Part shown: positions 45,938 through 59,244 of the stretch, piece by piece | How the letters are laid out: every line of letters starts with the position of its first letter | How positions within the stretch are numbered: position 1 is the first letter of the stretch | NCBI RefSeq assembly: GCF_026125785.1 | Contig: NZ_JAHCKL010000011.1 | Span: 1-64,000 of the forward strand | Origin: Hydrogenophaga sp. | GTDB taxonomy: Bacteria; Pseudomonadota; Gammaproteobacteria; Burkholderiales; Burkholderiaceae_C | Length of the DNA: 64,000 nt | Direction of reading: 5' to 3' | Position numbers and translations under genes: made by a program | Notes under the pieces: generated by a model | The model's database searches: none | The model's input: the letters and a program-made list of their open reading frames with translations, nothing else | Told to the model about the DNA's origin: nothing

Positions 45938-47254
45938 ATGCCCAACCCGCCCTGCCTGAACGATCCCCGCGCCTTGCTGCGCCAGCTCTACGACGTGGCG
46001 GTGCGCCGTGCGCTGCCGCTGCACAACACCGCCGCTTTTCTGCCGCCACCGCCCCAGGGCCGCACCCTGGTGCTGGGCGCGGGCAAGGCCGGGGGCGCCA
46101 TGGCGCAGGCGGTGGAGGCGCTGTGGCCCGCCGATGCGCCGCTCAGTGGCCTGGTGGTCACCCGCTACCACCACACGCCGCCGCGCCCGCCGGGCCTGGC
46201 GCAGCGCATCGAGGTGGTGGAAGCCGCGCACCCGGTGCCGGACGCCGCAGGTCTCGCGGCCGCGCAGCGCGTCCTGGCGCTCACGCAAGGTCTCACTGCC
46301 AACGACCTCGTGCTGTGCCTCATCTCGGGGGGCGGCTCGTCGCTGCTCACGCTGCCTTGTGACGGCCTCACGCTGGAGGACAAGCAGCGCATCAACCGCC
46401 AGTTGCTCGAAAGCGGCGCGCACATTGGCGAGATGAACACCGTGCGCAAGCACCTCTCCGCCATCAAAGGCGGGCGGCTCGCGGCGGCCTGCGCGCCCGC
46501 GCGCGTGGTCACGCTGACCATCAGCGACGTGCCGGGTGACGACGTGAGCGTGATCGCCAGCGGCCCTACCGTGGCCGACGCCAGCACCTGCGCCGAGGCG
46601 TTGGATATCCTGCGCCGCTACCGCATCGATGTGCCCGACGGCGTGCGCGCCGAGCTCGAACGCGGCACCCTGGAAACGCCCAAGCCCGGTGACCCTCGCC
46701 TGCAAGGGAACGAGGTCCACCTCATTGCCACCCCCCAGCAGAGCCTGGAAGCCGCCGCCGAGGCGGCCCGCGCGCTCGGGCTGCATGCCGTGGTGCTCAG
46801 CGACGAGATCGAAGGCGAGTCGCGCGAGGTGGGCAAGGTGCACGGGGCACTGGCGCGTTCCACCGCGCAGGGGCGCAGCAGCTTTGCGCGGCCCTGCGTC
46901 ATTCTCAGCGGCGGTGAAACCACGGTGACCGTGCGCCCCCGCACCGAAGGCCAGGCCCGCGGACGCGGTGGCCGGGCCGGCGAGTTCTGCCTGGGCCTGG
47001 CGCAGGCCCTGGGTGTGCAGACCGGCGTCTGGGCCCTGGCGGCCGATACCGACGGCATCGACGGCGTGGAGGACAACGCTGGCGCGGTGGTCACGCCCGA
47101 TACGCTGGCGCGGGCCGAAGCCCTGGGCCTCAAGCTCACCGACCACCTGGCCCGCAACGACGCCTATGGCTTCTTCGAGCCGCTCGGCGATCTCGTCATC
47201 ACCGGGCCCACGCACACCAACGTGAACGACTTCAGGGCGGTGCTGGTGTTCTGA
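45938..47254 (+). CDS. ttuD: Glycerate 2-kinase / hydroxypyruvate reductase (TtuD, MOFRL family)
   Basis: 438 aa. The DUF4147/GckA-type N-terminal domain includes VLGAGKAGGAMAQAVE and LISGGGSSLLTLP. The C-terminal MOFRL domain has ALAADTDGIDGVEDNAGAV and GPTHTNVNDF. Members phosphorylate glycerate at carbon 2, completing glyoxylate to 2-phosphoglycerate, though many are annotated hydroxypyruvate reductase. It follows glxR by 92 bp and converges with the amidohydrolase, overlapping its 3' end by 23 bp. Confidence 0.93.
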   Translation: MPNPPCLNDPRALLRQLYDVAVRRALPLHNTAAFLPPPPQGRTLVLGAGKAGGAMAQAVEALWPADAPLSGLVVTRYHHTPPRPPGLAQRIEVVEAAHPVPDAAGLAAAQRVLALTQGLTANDLVLCLISGGGSSLLTLPCDGLTLEDKQRINRQLLESGAHIGEMNTVRKHLSAIKGGRLAAACAPARVVTLTISDVPGDDVSVIASGPTVADASTCAEALDILRRYRIDVPDGVRAELERGTLETPKPGDPRLQGNEVHLIATPQQSLEAAAEAARALGLHAVVLSDEIEGESREVGKVHGALARSTAQGRSSFARPCVILSGGETTVTVRPRTEGQARGRGGRAGEFCLGLAQALGVQTGVWALAADTDGIDGVEDNAGAVVTPDTLARAEALGLKLTDHLARNDAYGFFEPLGDLVITGPTHTNVNDFRAVLVF

Positions 47255-48158
47255 GAGGCTTCGGCTCTTGCGGCGGCGTCACCAGCCTGAGCAGGTTGAC
47301 GCGCGCCACCAGGGTCTGTGCCGAGGGACTGAGCTGGCGCAGGAAGTTCTGCACGCTGCGGGCTTTCATGGCCTCGCTCTCGGCGGAACGGTGGCTGGCG
47401 TCGGTGCCGACGATGAAGCGCTCCGGCCGGGCTTCGATGAGCGCCAGCCATTGGGGCCACACGTTCTGGCCGTCGCGCAGGAGGGTGTAGTCGGGTGACC
47501 GGGGGTGCACCGGCCAGGTGCGCGCACTGAGTTCGTAGGTCAGGTTGGGGTGCTGATCGAGCATCCGCTGTGCCACGAAGAGGGGTGTGTAGCCACCGTG
47601 CGCCCAGATCACCGGCACGTCGGGGAACGCCGCCAACAGGGCCGAGAACTCGCGCAGGCGTGTCCACTCCGCATGCACCATCACCGGCACGCGGTGCTTG
47701 CGCGCCAGGCCGAGGATGCCGCGCAGCGTGGCGCCGTTCGGGTCGAAATCGGCCTCTGGCAGGCCGGGCGAAGGAAAGTGCGTGACCGATATTTCACCGA
47801 TGCCGCGGAACCGGCCCGAGGCCAGCAGCGCATCGAGCGTGTCCAGCAGGCGCGGATCGTCCTGTGCCCAGGCTTGCCGGTAGGCGGCGCGTTCCGGTGA
47901 CACCGATACGAAGGGGATGAAGCGCTCCGGTTGCCGCTGCGCGGCAGCGGCCACGGACCCGTTGTCGCTGTGGCGTCCCCAGAACACCACGGCTTGCTCG
48001 ATGCCATGTCGCTGCATCAGTTCGAGCTGCATGCCCTCGTCGTTGAGGTGCACATGGGCATCGATGAAGGGAATGGGCGGTGATTCGTCTGCGCTGGAGG
48101 CCGTTGCGGCCCATGTCACGGCGGTGGCCAAGGCGAGGAGGGACAGCAGCTTGTTCAT
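47232..48158 (-). CDS. Secreted amidohydrolase_2-type metal-dependent hydrolase
   Basis: 308 aa from MNKLLSLLALATAVTWAATA, a Sec signal peptide; the longer reading lacks sense. Amidohydrolase_2 TIM barrel: metal HxH in FIDAHVHLND, His in VMVHAEWTRLRE, His in VIWAHGGYTPL and Asp in VGTDASHRSA. Members include decarboxylases and lactonases, mostly cytoplasmic, so periplasmic export is unusual. Physiological substrate unknown. Confidence 0.86.
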   Translation of the reverse strand: MNKLLSLLALATAVTWAATASSADESPPIPFIDAHVHLNDEGMQLELMQRHGIEQAVVFWGRHSDNGSVAAAAQRQPERFIPFVSVSPERAAYRQAWAQDDPRLLDTLDALLASGRFRGIGEISVTHFPSPGLPEADFDPNGATLRGILGLARKHRVPVMVHAEWTRLREFSALLAAFPDVPVIWAHGGYTPLFVAQRMLDQHPNLTYELSARTWPVHPRSPDYTLLRDGQNVWPQWLALIEARPERFIVGTDASHRSAESEAMKARSVQNFLRQLSPSAQTLVARVNLLRLVTPPQEPKPLRTPAPP

Positions 48159-48189
48159 GTTCTGCCATATGCCCGTGAAGGTTCCGGCC

Positions 48190-48615
48190 TCAGCCCAGCG
48201 CGGCCAGCCCCGGGTTGAACACCACTTCCCAGAGGTGTCCTTCGGGGTCCAGGAAGTAGCCGGCATAGCCTCCGTAAAAGGTGTCCTGCGCGGGCTTGAC
48301 GGTGCGCGCGCCGGCCTGCGCGGCACGCCGCATGAGGGTGTCCACCGCGTCCCGGCTGTCCACGTTGTGGCCCAGCGATACCTCCAGCGCGCTGGTGGGC
48401 TGTTGTGGTGGCAGGCCGGTGTCGGCAGCGAGGCTGCGGCGCGGCCACAGTGCCAGGCGCAGGCCGCCCTGCAACGAGAAGAAGGCGACCGCGCCGTTCT
48501 CGAACTCGGTGCCGATGATGCCCTGCGTGGGCCAGCCCAGGCCGTCGCGGTAGAAGGCGACGGCGCGCTCCAGGTCGTCCACGCCCAGGGTGATGACGGT
48601 GATGCGCGGCTCCAT
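48190..48615 (-). CDS. VOC-superfamily (glyoxalase/bleomycin resistance-like) protein
   Basis: 141 aa, two beta-alpha-beta-beta-beta modules. [20 protein letters not shown] opens the fold and [20 protein letters not shown] ends it, with metal-ligand candidates His/Glu. Function of this subgroup not identifiable. Lies between the secreted hydrolase (31 bp) and the ABC-2 permease (14 bp) on the same strand. Confidence 0.88.
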   Translation of the reverse strand: MEPRITVITLGVDDLERAVAFYRDGLGWPTQGIIGTEFENGAVAFFSLQGGLRLALWPRRSLAADTGLPPQQPTSALEVSLGHNVDSRDAVDTLMRRAAQAGARTVKPAQDTFYGGYAGYFLDPEGHLWEVVFNPGLAALG

Positions 48616-48629
48616 GGCGGACTCCGGGT

Positions 48630-49390
48630 TCAGCGGCGCAGCCGGTAGCCGGTCTTGAACACCCACCAGACCACGGCCAGGCAGGCGGCCAGGAAGACCA
48701 GCGTCATGCCGGTGCTCACGCCAATGTGCACGTCCGCCGCGCCATAGAAGCTCCAGCGGAAGCCGCTGATGAGGTAGACCACCGGGTTGAACAGGGAGAG
48801 CGTCTGCCACACCGGTGGCAGCATCTGGATGGAATAGAACGCGCCACCCAGGAAGGTCAGTGGCGTCACCACCAGCAGCGGGATCACCTGCAGCTTCTGG
48901 AAATTGTCGGCCCACAGGCCGATGATGAACCCGAACAGGCTGAAGGTGACCGCGGTGAGCAGCAGGAAGCCGACCATCCACACCGGGTGGGCGATCTCGT
49001 AGGGCACGAAGACGCGCGCCGTGCCCAGGATCAGCAGTCCCAGCATGACCGACTTGGTGGCCGCCGCCCCCACGTAGCCCAGCAGCACCTCCACCCAGGA
49101 AACCGGCGCGGACAGCAGTTCGTAGATGGTGCCCGACCACTTGGGCATGTAGATGCCGAATGAGGCGTTGGAGATGCTTTCGCTCAGCAGCGAGAGCATG
49201 ACCAGGCCGGGGATGATGAAAGCGCCGTAGGTGACGCCGTCGATCTCGCCCATGCGCGAGCCGATCGCGGTGCCGAAGACGATGAAATAGAGCGAGGTGG
49301 TGAGCACCGGTGCCACGATGCTTTGCATGAGCGTGCGGAAGGTGCGGGCCATCTCGAAGCGGTAGATGGCCTTGATACCGTGGATGTTGA

Positions 49391-49394
<4 letters not shown>
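48630..49394 (-). CDS. ABC-2 type transporter permease (YadH-like)
   Basis: 254 aa, six transmembrane helices with the ABC-2 motif ([16 protein letters not shown] preceding the last helices). The N-terminus [19 protein letters not shown] is typical of YadH-like export permeases. Start overlaps the ATPase stop (ATGA), so the two are made together. Substrate not inferable; the family includes drug and polysaccharide exporters. Confidence 0.91.
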
Positions 49395-50362
<968 letters not shown>

Positions 50363-50391
50363 GGAGTCTCCTGAGGCGCTGCACTTTAGCA

Positions 50392-50407
50392 CTGTTTTTG
50401 TGTACAG
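50392..50407. promoter_or_regulatory. LexA (SOS) box, CTGT-N8-ACAG
   Basis: The sequence CTGTTTTTGTGTACAG is an exact match to the proteobacterial LexA consensus arms (CTGT-N8-ACAG). It lies 10 bp before the radical SAM gene ATG and about 30 bp before the divergent ABC ATPase start. PA0069 is a LexA-regulated gene in Pseudomonas aeruginosa (established knowledge), so the site is credible here. Confidence 0.8.
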
Positions 50408-50417
50408 TGTCCGGACC

Positions 50418-51512
50418 ATGCGCATCATCCCCATTCCCGTTCAGGCCATCAAGGGCCGGGGCGTGTCCCACCGGCAAGCCCACCGCTTCGAGCGCGACGC
50501 GCGCGAGGCCTTCGACGATGGCTGGGGCGCATGGGACGAGGCGGCCCGCGCGCGCGACGAGGCCGTCCCGCCGGCCACCGAAGTGAGTTGGGAGGACTGC
50601 CGCAGCGCCATCACCCGCAACGACTCGCCCGACGTCGGCTTCGCACTCGGCCTCAACCCCTACAGGGGGTGCGAACACGGCTGCGTGTACTGCTATGCAC
50701 GGCCCACGCACAGCTACCTGAATCTTTCGCCGGGGCTGGACTTCGAGACGCGGCTCGTCGCCAAGCGCAACATCGCTGCGGTGTTGCGGCGGGAACTCGC
50801 CAGCCCCAGGCACGTGCCCGGCCTGCTGGCCATCGGCACCGTGACCGATGCCTACCAGCCCATCGAACGCGAGCTGCGGCTCATGCGCGAGGTGCTGCAG
50901 GTGCTGGCCCAGTCGCGCCACCCGCTGGCCATCGTCACCAAGGGCAGCGGCGTGGAGCGCGACATCGACCTCCTCGCGCCCATGGCCGCGCAAGGGCTGG
51001 CCGCCGTTTACGTCACGGTCACCACGCTGGACCCGAAGCTCGCGCGCACCCTGGAACCCCGCGCGGCCGCGCCCCACAGGCGCCTGCGCACCATCCGGAC
51101 CCTGTCCGAAGCGGGCATTCCGGTGGGCGTGAGCGTGGCACCACAGATCCCCTTCATCAACGAAGACATGGAACAGGTGCTGGAGGCGGCCTGGGAGGCC
51201 GGCGCACGGCGTGCCTTCTACACCGTGCTGCGCCTGCCCTGGGAGCTCAGCCCCATGTTCCGCCAGTGGCTGGAGCTGCACTACCCGGACCGCGCCGCGC
51301 GCGTGATGGCCCGCGTGCAGGAGATGCGCGGCGGCAAGGACTACGACGCCGACTTCGCCCAGCGCATGCGCGGCAGCGGCATCTGGGCCGACCTGATCCG
51401 GCAGCGCTTCGACAAGGCCTGCGCCCGCCTGGGCTTGAACCGCGAAAGGGAGCCGCTGGATGCCTCGCAGTTCAGGCCGCAGGCGCTGCGGGCACAGCAG
51501 GAGCTGTTCTGA
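50418..51512 (+). CDS. PA0069-family radical SAM protein, SOS-linked
   Basis: 364 aa. Radical SAM cluster [11 protein letters not shown] (C-x3-C-x2-C) at about residues 89-100 in [20 protein letters not shown], followed by a TIM-barrel-like body. The N-terminal [15 protein letters not shown] motif is family specific. Related by its cluster motif to SplB photoproduct lyases, though DNA repair function is not shown. Promoter carries a LexA box. Its 3' end overlaps the convergent DUF1653 gene by 41 bp. Confidence 0.92.
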   Translation: MRIIPIPVQAIKGRGVSHRQAHRFERDAREAFDDGWGAWDEAARARDEAVPPATEVSWEDCRSAITRNDSPDVGFALGLNPYRGCEHGCVYCYARPTHSYLNLSPGLDFETRLVAKRNIAAVLRRELASPRHVPGLLAIGTVTDAYQPIERELRLMREVLQVLAQSRHPLAIVTKGSGVERDIDLLAPMAAQGLAAVYVTVTTLDPKLARTLEPRAAAPHRRLRTIRTLSEAGIPVGVSVAPQIPFINEDMEQVLEAAWEAGARRAFYTVLRLPWELSPMFRQWLELHYPDRAARVMARVQEMRGGKDYDADFAQRMRGSGIWADLIRQRFDKACARLGLNREREPLDASQFRPQALRAQQELF

Positions 51513-51975
51513 GCGGGAGGGCCGGCATGGCCGCCAGCGCGTCCTCGCGCCAGAAGCCCAGCGCCGCGTAGTAACCCTCCCACACGCAGCCGTTGCAGCC
51601 GCGTCCGCAACAGGTCTGGGGCTCCGGTGGCGGCGGGCGCAGGGCGGTGTCCAGGTCCTGGCCCTGGCGCCGTGCGAGGCCGCGCAGGTGGGCCACCAGC
51701 GCGCGTGCCGTGGGCAGATCCACCAGCGGCACGGTGGCCGGGTCGTGCCGGCTGAAGCGTGCCTGCTCGCGCCCTTCGAACACGCCGACTTCGGCGAACA
51801 TCGCCGCTGGCCGCACCCACAGGCCGAAGCCGCCGTACAGCGCCCGGTACAGCGTCATGCCCTGCAGTGTCTCGCTGCAGCGCACGGTGTCCAGCACCTC
51901 GTACCAGCCACCCTTGTAGTGGCGGTAGAGGCCCGGTGGCGTGGGCAGCAGCGTGGGCAGGTCGTCGTCGGTCAT
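51472..51975 (-). CDS. DUF1653 protein fused to an oxidoreductase-like Cys motif domain
   Basis: 167 aa. The N-terminal DUF1653-like part is clear in LYRHYKGGWYEVLDTVRCSE, then TLYRALYGGFGLWVRP and a Met-Phe-X-Glu motif. The C-terminus has PPPPEPQTCCGRGCNGCVWE, the Pfam 'oxidoreductase-like' (N-terminal) domain with four cysteines. The two are normally separate proteins as I recall. Antisense overlap of 41 bp with the radical SAM gene. Function unknown. Confidence 0.83.
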   Translation of the reverse strand: MTDDDLPTLLPTPPGLYRHYKGGWYEVLDTVRCSETLQGMTLYRALYGGFGLWVRPAAMFAEVGVFEGREQARFSRHDPATVPLVDLPTARALVAHLRGLARRQGQDLDTALRPPPPEPQTCCGRGCNGCVWEGYYAALGFWREDALAAMPALPLRTAPAVPAAPAA

Positions 51976-51985
51976 GCCGGGAAGT

Positions 51986-54070
<2,085 letters not shown>

Positions 54071-54129
54071 AGTGTAAGCGCATGGTGTGCCGACACGGCA
54101 CCTTCACGCGGCTCGCTTACAGTGCCCGC

Positions 54130-55479
<1,350 letters not shown>

Positions 55480-55491
55480 GGCCGGTTCTGC

Positions 55492-55920
55492 CTACAGGCT
55501 GAGCAGTTTGCCCAGGCCGGACACGGCAAACGCGATCCACAAGAGCAGGAGCAGCGAGAACAGGGCCCCGGGTGCCGCCAGCAGCACGGCCATGACCTTG
55601 CGCGTGCCCGAGCTGGTCAGCGCCAGCCGGATGGCGTACAGGCTGAGCATCGATTCCGCCATCGTGGCCATGGCCAGCAAGGCCAGGGGAAGCGCATTCG
55701 TTTTCAGGTGGCAGCCCCCCCAGCAGTGGGCGACGGTCAGGGCGGTCAGTCCGGTCAGGAGCACGAGGCCGAGCAGAGAAACGATGGCCAGCGGGATCGG
55801 TTGCCAGGCCGGCTGGACTGGGGCGGGCGTGTCGCATTCCCCGCAGGCGGGGCAGCCCAGCATCGGGCCGGGGATGGAGGCCTTGCAGCGGGGGCAGGTA
55901 CGTGAAGAGGCTTCGTTCAT
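55492..55920 (-). CDS. Small zinc-ribbon membrane protein, unknown function
   Basis: 142 aa from MNEASSRTCP. A zinc-ribbon lies at about 9-29 (TCPRCKASIPGPMLGCPAC, C-x2-C-x13-C-x2-C), followed by three hydrophobic segments (about 44-66, 76-96 and 112-135). Zinc-ribbon plus membrane domains are common in unassigned housekeeping proteins. Convergent with chrA, 12 bp apart. No family recognised. Confidence 0.75.
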   Translation of the reverse strand: MNEASSRTCPRCKASIPGPMLGCPACGECDTPAPVQPAWQPIPLAIVSLLGLVLLTGLTALTVAHCWGGCHLKTNALPLALLAMATMAESMLSLYAIRLALTSSGTRKVMAVLLAAPGALFSLLLLLWIAFAVSGLGKLLSL

Positions 55921-56153
55921 GTGGTGTCCCAAGGGCGGTGGTGGAGAGCTGACGGAGGCTAGTCGTCTCCCCGTGTCCTGTGTGGCGTTGGCAGACGGCA
56001 TCTGTTTTCGACCACGGATGAACCTTGGCGTGGCATGGTGTGCGAGCAGGCCATGCAAAGGCATCCCGCGTTGCGCGGATAACCGAAGGTCATAGGCCGC
56101 CGACAAGTTGACATACGACAGATCTGGCGAGCCGCCGTACAGTGCCCGGCGGC

Positions 56154-57059
56154 ATGAACACGACCTCCACAATCCCTGACTTCACACACGTGGGTTTTAT
56201 TGGCCTGGGCATGATGGGCATGCCCATGGTCGAGAACCTGACCCGTACCGGTGGCCTCGACGTCGTGGCGCACGATGCGCTGGACACCCACCGCGCCACC
56301 CTTCAGGGCTGGAGTGCCTGGGGGCGGCACCTGCATTGGGCCGAAAGCCTGGAAGGGTTGGCGCGCTGTGGCCTGGTGATCACCATGCTGCCCAACAGCG
56401 GCATCACCAACGGCGTCGTGGCGCGCCTGCTGCCCCTGCTGGCGCGTGGTGCGGTGGTGGTCGACATGGGTTCATCCAACCCCGCCGATACGCAGGCTCT
56501 GGCCAACGACGCTGCCGCGCGTGGTATCGAGTTCGTGGATGCGCCGGTCTCGGGTTCGGTGGCCAAGGCCAGGACGGGTGAGCTGTCCATCATGCTCGGC
56601 GGCAGCGATGCGGCGATCGAACGCATCGACGCCGTCATGCGCCGCATGGGCAGCAAGCTCATCCGCACCGGGGCCGTGGGTTCTGCGCACGCCATGAAGG
56701 CGCTCAACAACTATGTCTACGCTGCCGGGCTTCTGGCCATGGCAGAGGCCGTGACGGTGGCCAGCAAAGCCGGGCTCGACCTGGACGTGTTCGCCAGCGT
56801 GCTCAACGCATCCAGTGGCCGCAACGTTGCCACCGAAACCAAGCTGACCCAGTTCGTGATCCCGCGTACCTTCAATGGCGGCTTCCAGTTGCGCCTGCAG
56901 GCCAAGGACATCGCCACCGCGCGGGAACTGGCCAGCCGCTGCGGCGTGAGAACGCCCCAGATGGTGCTGTGCGAAGACCTCTGGCGCCAGGCCGTCCAGA
57001 CCCTGGAGCCGGGCGCCGACAACACCACCATTGTCCGTTTCATCGAGAACCTTGCCTGA
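56154..57059 (+). CDS. Beta-hydroxyacid dehydrogenase (3-hydroxyisobutyrate dehydrogenase/GarR family)
   Basis: 301 aa. Rossmann VGFIGLGMMGMPMVENLTRT, substrate motif FVDAPVSGSVAKARTGELS, catalytic Lys in AHAMKALNNYVYAAG. It reduces or oxidises a beta-hydroxyacid; substrate unknown. It differs from GlxR at 44946-45845 and sits with an AA_synth protein and a LysR gene, suggesting a separate small catabolic unit. 7 bp separates it from the next gene. Confidence 0.9.
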   Translation: MNTTSTIPDFTHVGFIGLGMMGMPMVENLTRTGGLDVVAHDALDTHRATLQGWSAWGRHLHWAESLEGLARCGLVITMLPNSGITNGVVARLLPLLARGAVVVDMGSSNPADTQALANDAAARGIEFVDAPVSGSVAKARTGELSIMLGGSDAAIERIDAVMRRMGSKLIRTGAVGSAHAMKALNNYVYAAGLLAMAEAVTVASKAGLDLDVFASVLNASSGRNVATETKLTQFVIPRTFNGGFQLRLQAKDIATARELASRCGVRTPQMVLCEDLWRQAVQTLEPGADNTTIVRFIENLA

Positions 57060-57066
57060 GCGCGCC

Positions 57067-57648
57067 ATGTCCCTGATCCAGATCCGCAAACGCCACCTGC
57101 TCATCGAGACCACCTACCACGAGGGCGGTCCGCCGCCGCAGAAACCTCTGCGCCTGGCCGCTGCCTGTGCCGTCATCCACAACCCCTTTGCCGGTCGCTA
57201 CGAGCCCGACCTCATGCCCTTCATGCAGGCGCTGCGCTCGCTCGGGACCGAACTCGCCACGGAGCTGGTGGACACCCTGGGCGGTCGGCAGAACGTGGAG
57301 GTGTACAGCAAGGCCGCCATTGTGGGCATCGATGGCGAAATGGAGCATGGCGCCGTCTGGCACGAAGCCGGGGGATGGGCCATGCGCACCGTGCTGGGCG
57401 AGCCCAAGGCCATGGTGCCCGCGGTCAAGGCCGTGGCCAGCGCGGGCTACCGCGTGATGGTGCCAGTGCACTATGTGCATGCCTCTTACGTGCGCAGCCA
57501 CTTCAACAGCATCGAGATCGGCATCCAGGACGCACCGCGTCCCAAGGAAATCCTGTTCGCGCTCGTCATGGGCGACGGCGGCCGTATCCACTCCCGCCTG
57601 GGAGGGCTGACCAAGGACAAGGTGTCGGTGCACGACGGCCAGCGCTGA
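57067..57648 (+). CDS. 'Amino acid synthesis' family protein (PF06684-like)
   Basis: 193 aa. Opens IQIRKRHLLIETTYHEGG, then CAVIHNPFAGRYEPDLMPFM and VPVHYVHASYVRSHFNSIE, features of the PF06684 family whose members often sit beside transporter and dehydrogenase genes of poorly known catabolic clusters. Biochemical role unproven despite the name. Likely co-transcribed with the dehydrogenase. Confidence 0.82.
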   Translation: MSLIQIRKRHLLIETTYHEGGPPPQKPLRLAAACAVIHNPFAGRYEPDLMPFMQALRSLGTELATELVDTLGGRQNVEVYSKAAIVGIDGEMEHGAVWHEAGGWAMRTVLGEPKAMVPAVKAVASAGYRVMVPVHYVHASYVRSHFNSIEIGIQDAPRPKEILFALVMGDGGRIHSRLGGLTKDKVSVHDGQR

Positions 57649-57707
57649 CGCCGCGAGCGCCTCTTCGCCTATAGTGCCCCGATGGCGGGCACACAGGCGT
57701 TGGGGTC

Positions 57708-58601
57708 ATGAAGTTCAAGCTGCGGCACATGGAGGTGTTTCGGGCGGTCATGCTGACCGGCTCGACCAATGGCGCCGCGCAGTTGCTTTTCGTGTCCCAA
57801 CCCGCGGTGAGCCGCCTGCTGGCCTACACCGAACAGAGCCTGGGCTTCAAGCTCTTCGAACGCGAGAAGGGCAAGCTCGTGCCCACGGCCGAGGCGCGCC
57901 TGCTGTTCCTGGAGGTGGATGCGCTGTATGAGCGGGCGGTGCAGGTGGACGATTTCGCACGTCAGCTCGCCGCCCGGCCACAGGGCGTGCTCTCGCTGTG
58001 CACCAGCCCGAGCCTGGCGCTGAACTTCATTCCACCGGTGGTAGCGCGCCTGCGCGAGACATGGCCACAGGTGCGCCTGCGTTACCACACCACGCTGATC
58101 TCGGACATGCCTGGAGAGTTGCTCGCGCGCAAGGCCGAGCTGGCGGTGGCGGTGCTGCCATTGGAGAACCCCAACCTCAGCACCGAACCCCTGGTGGCCG
58201 GGCGCATGGTGTGCATCGTTCCCGAAGGCCATGCGTTGGCCTCGCGGCGGTCCGCCAGCCTGGCGGACATCGCCACGCATCCGCTCATCCTCTACAGCCG
58301 CCATATCCCGTTCGGGCAACTGGTCTGCGGCGCCCTGCAGCACGCGGGCGTTCCCTGGGAGCCGGTGGTGGACATCGAACGGGCAGAGAACGCCTGTGCC
58401 CTGGTCCGCGCTGGCGTGGGGGTGGCCATCGTCGATGAGTTCTCCGTCGGCGGCCCGGGATGGCCTGGCATCAGGGTGGTGCCCATCGAGGAACACATCC
58501 CGCTGACCCTGAGCATCGTGCGCTCGCGCTACGAGCCCATGAGCCGGCTGGCGCAGGCCTTCATCGAACTGCTCAAGGCGCACGCGGCCCGGTGGGCCTA
58601 G
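57708..58601 (+). CDS. LysR-family transcriptional regulator, downstream of the AA_synth gene
   Basis: 297 aa. HTH MKFKLRHMEVFRAVMLTGST with recognition helix VSQPAVSRLLAYTEQSLG; C-terminal domain has LSLCTSPSLALNFIPPVV. It is 59 bp downstream of the AA_synth gene on the same strand rather than divergent, and may regulate the pair or itself. Converges with the MscS gene. Confidence 0.92.
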   Translation: MKFKLRHMEVFRAVMLTGSTNGAAQLLFVSQPAVSRLLAYTEQSLGFKLFEREKGKLVPTAEARLLFLEVDALYERAVQVDDFARQLAARPQGVLSLCTSPSLALNFIPPVVARLRETWPQVRLRYHTTLISDMPGELLARKAELAVAVLPLENPNLSTEPLVAGRMVCIVPEGHALASRRSASLADIATHPLILYSRHIPFGQLVCGALQHAGVPWEPVVDIERAENACALVRAGVGVAIVDEFSVGGPGWPGIRVVPIEEHIPLTLSIVRSRYEPMSRLAQAFIELLKAHAARWA

Positions 58602-58608
58602 TGTTCAC

Positions 58609-59193
58609 TCAATCCAGCACGGAGCCGACCACGTCGGCGTTCGTGCGCAGCCGCATGGCGCGCTGGAAGAACAGGCTGTTGGGCACGCGCAGGTAACTGG
58701 GCTCGCGGCCAGCCACCGGGGTCTCGCGCAGCGTGGTGTAGATCAGGGTGATGTCCATGACCTCGCCGCCCAGGCCAGGTTTGTCGCCGCTTTCCAGCAG
58801 CTCCACGTGGTCGTGCAGCCCGAAGGGCCGCGTGGTGTAGATCAGCACCGCGCAGAAGATGTTGGAGAGCACGCTCCAGGCGGCGAAGAAGGCCACCGCC
58901 GCCACGGCGGCGAAGCCGGTGAAGGCGGTCCAGATCACGGTGCCGGAGACGCCCACGCGGTCCATCGCCAGCAACAGCGCGGCTCCAAAGAGCACGATGC
59001 TGACCAGCCGGCGGCTGCCCACCATCAGCTCCAGTGGCAGGTGCCTGTCTTCGCCCAGACGGTTGATGATCCGGTGCAGCAGCGAGCGCAGCAACAGCGC
59101 CACGAGCACGATCAGGGTGATCTGCAGCGCGATGGTGATGACGTCGATCCAGGGGTGCGCCCAATCGGGCAGGAAATTCTTCATGTGTTGCAT
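58609..59193 (-). CDS. Small-conductance mechanosensitive channel (MscS family, truncated type)
   Basis: 194 aa, with membrane helices at about 18-40, 62-82 and 88-113. The pore helix TM3 motif appears as AVAFFAAWSVLSNIFCAVLI, followed by the beta domain (TLIYTTLRETPVAGREPSYL). It is shorter than E. coli MscS (286 aa) and lacks most of the C-terminal alpha/beta domain, like several short bacterial homologues. A start at 59184 is equally possible. Confidence 0.88.
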   Translation of the reverse strand: MQHMKNFLPDWAHPWIDVITIALQITLIVLVALLLRSLLHRIINRLGEDRHLPLELMVGSRRLVSIVLFGAALLLAMDRVGVSGTVIWTAFTGFAAVAAVAFFAAWSVLSNIFCAVLIYTTRPFGLHDHVELLESGDKPGLGGEVMDITLIYTTLRETPVAGREPSYLRVPNSLFFQRAMRLRTNADVVGSVLD

Positions 59194-59244
59194 GGGTCAG
59201 GCCCGAGCATAACGGGCTTGACACATGGCGCGGCGGGCACGGTG

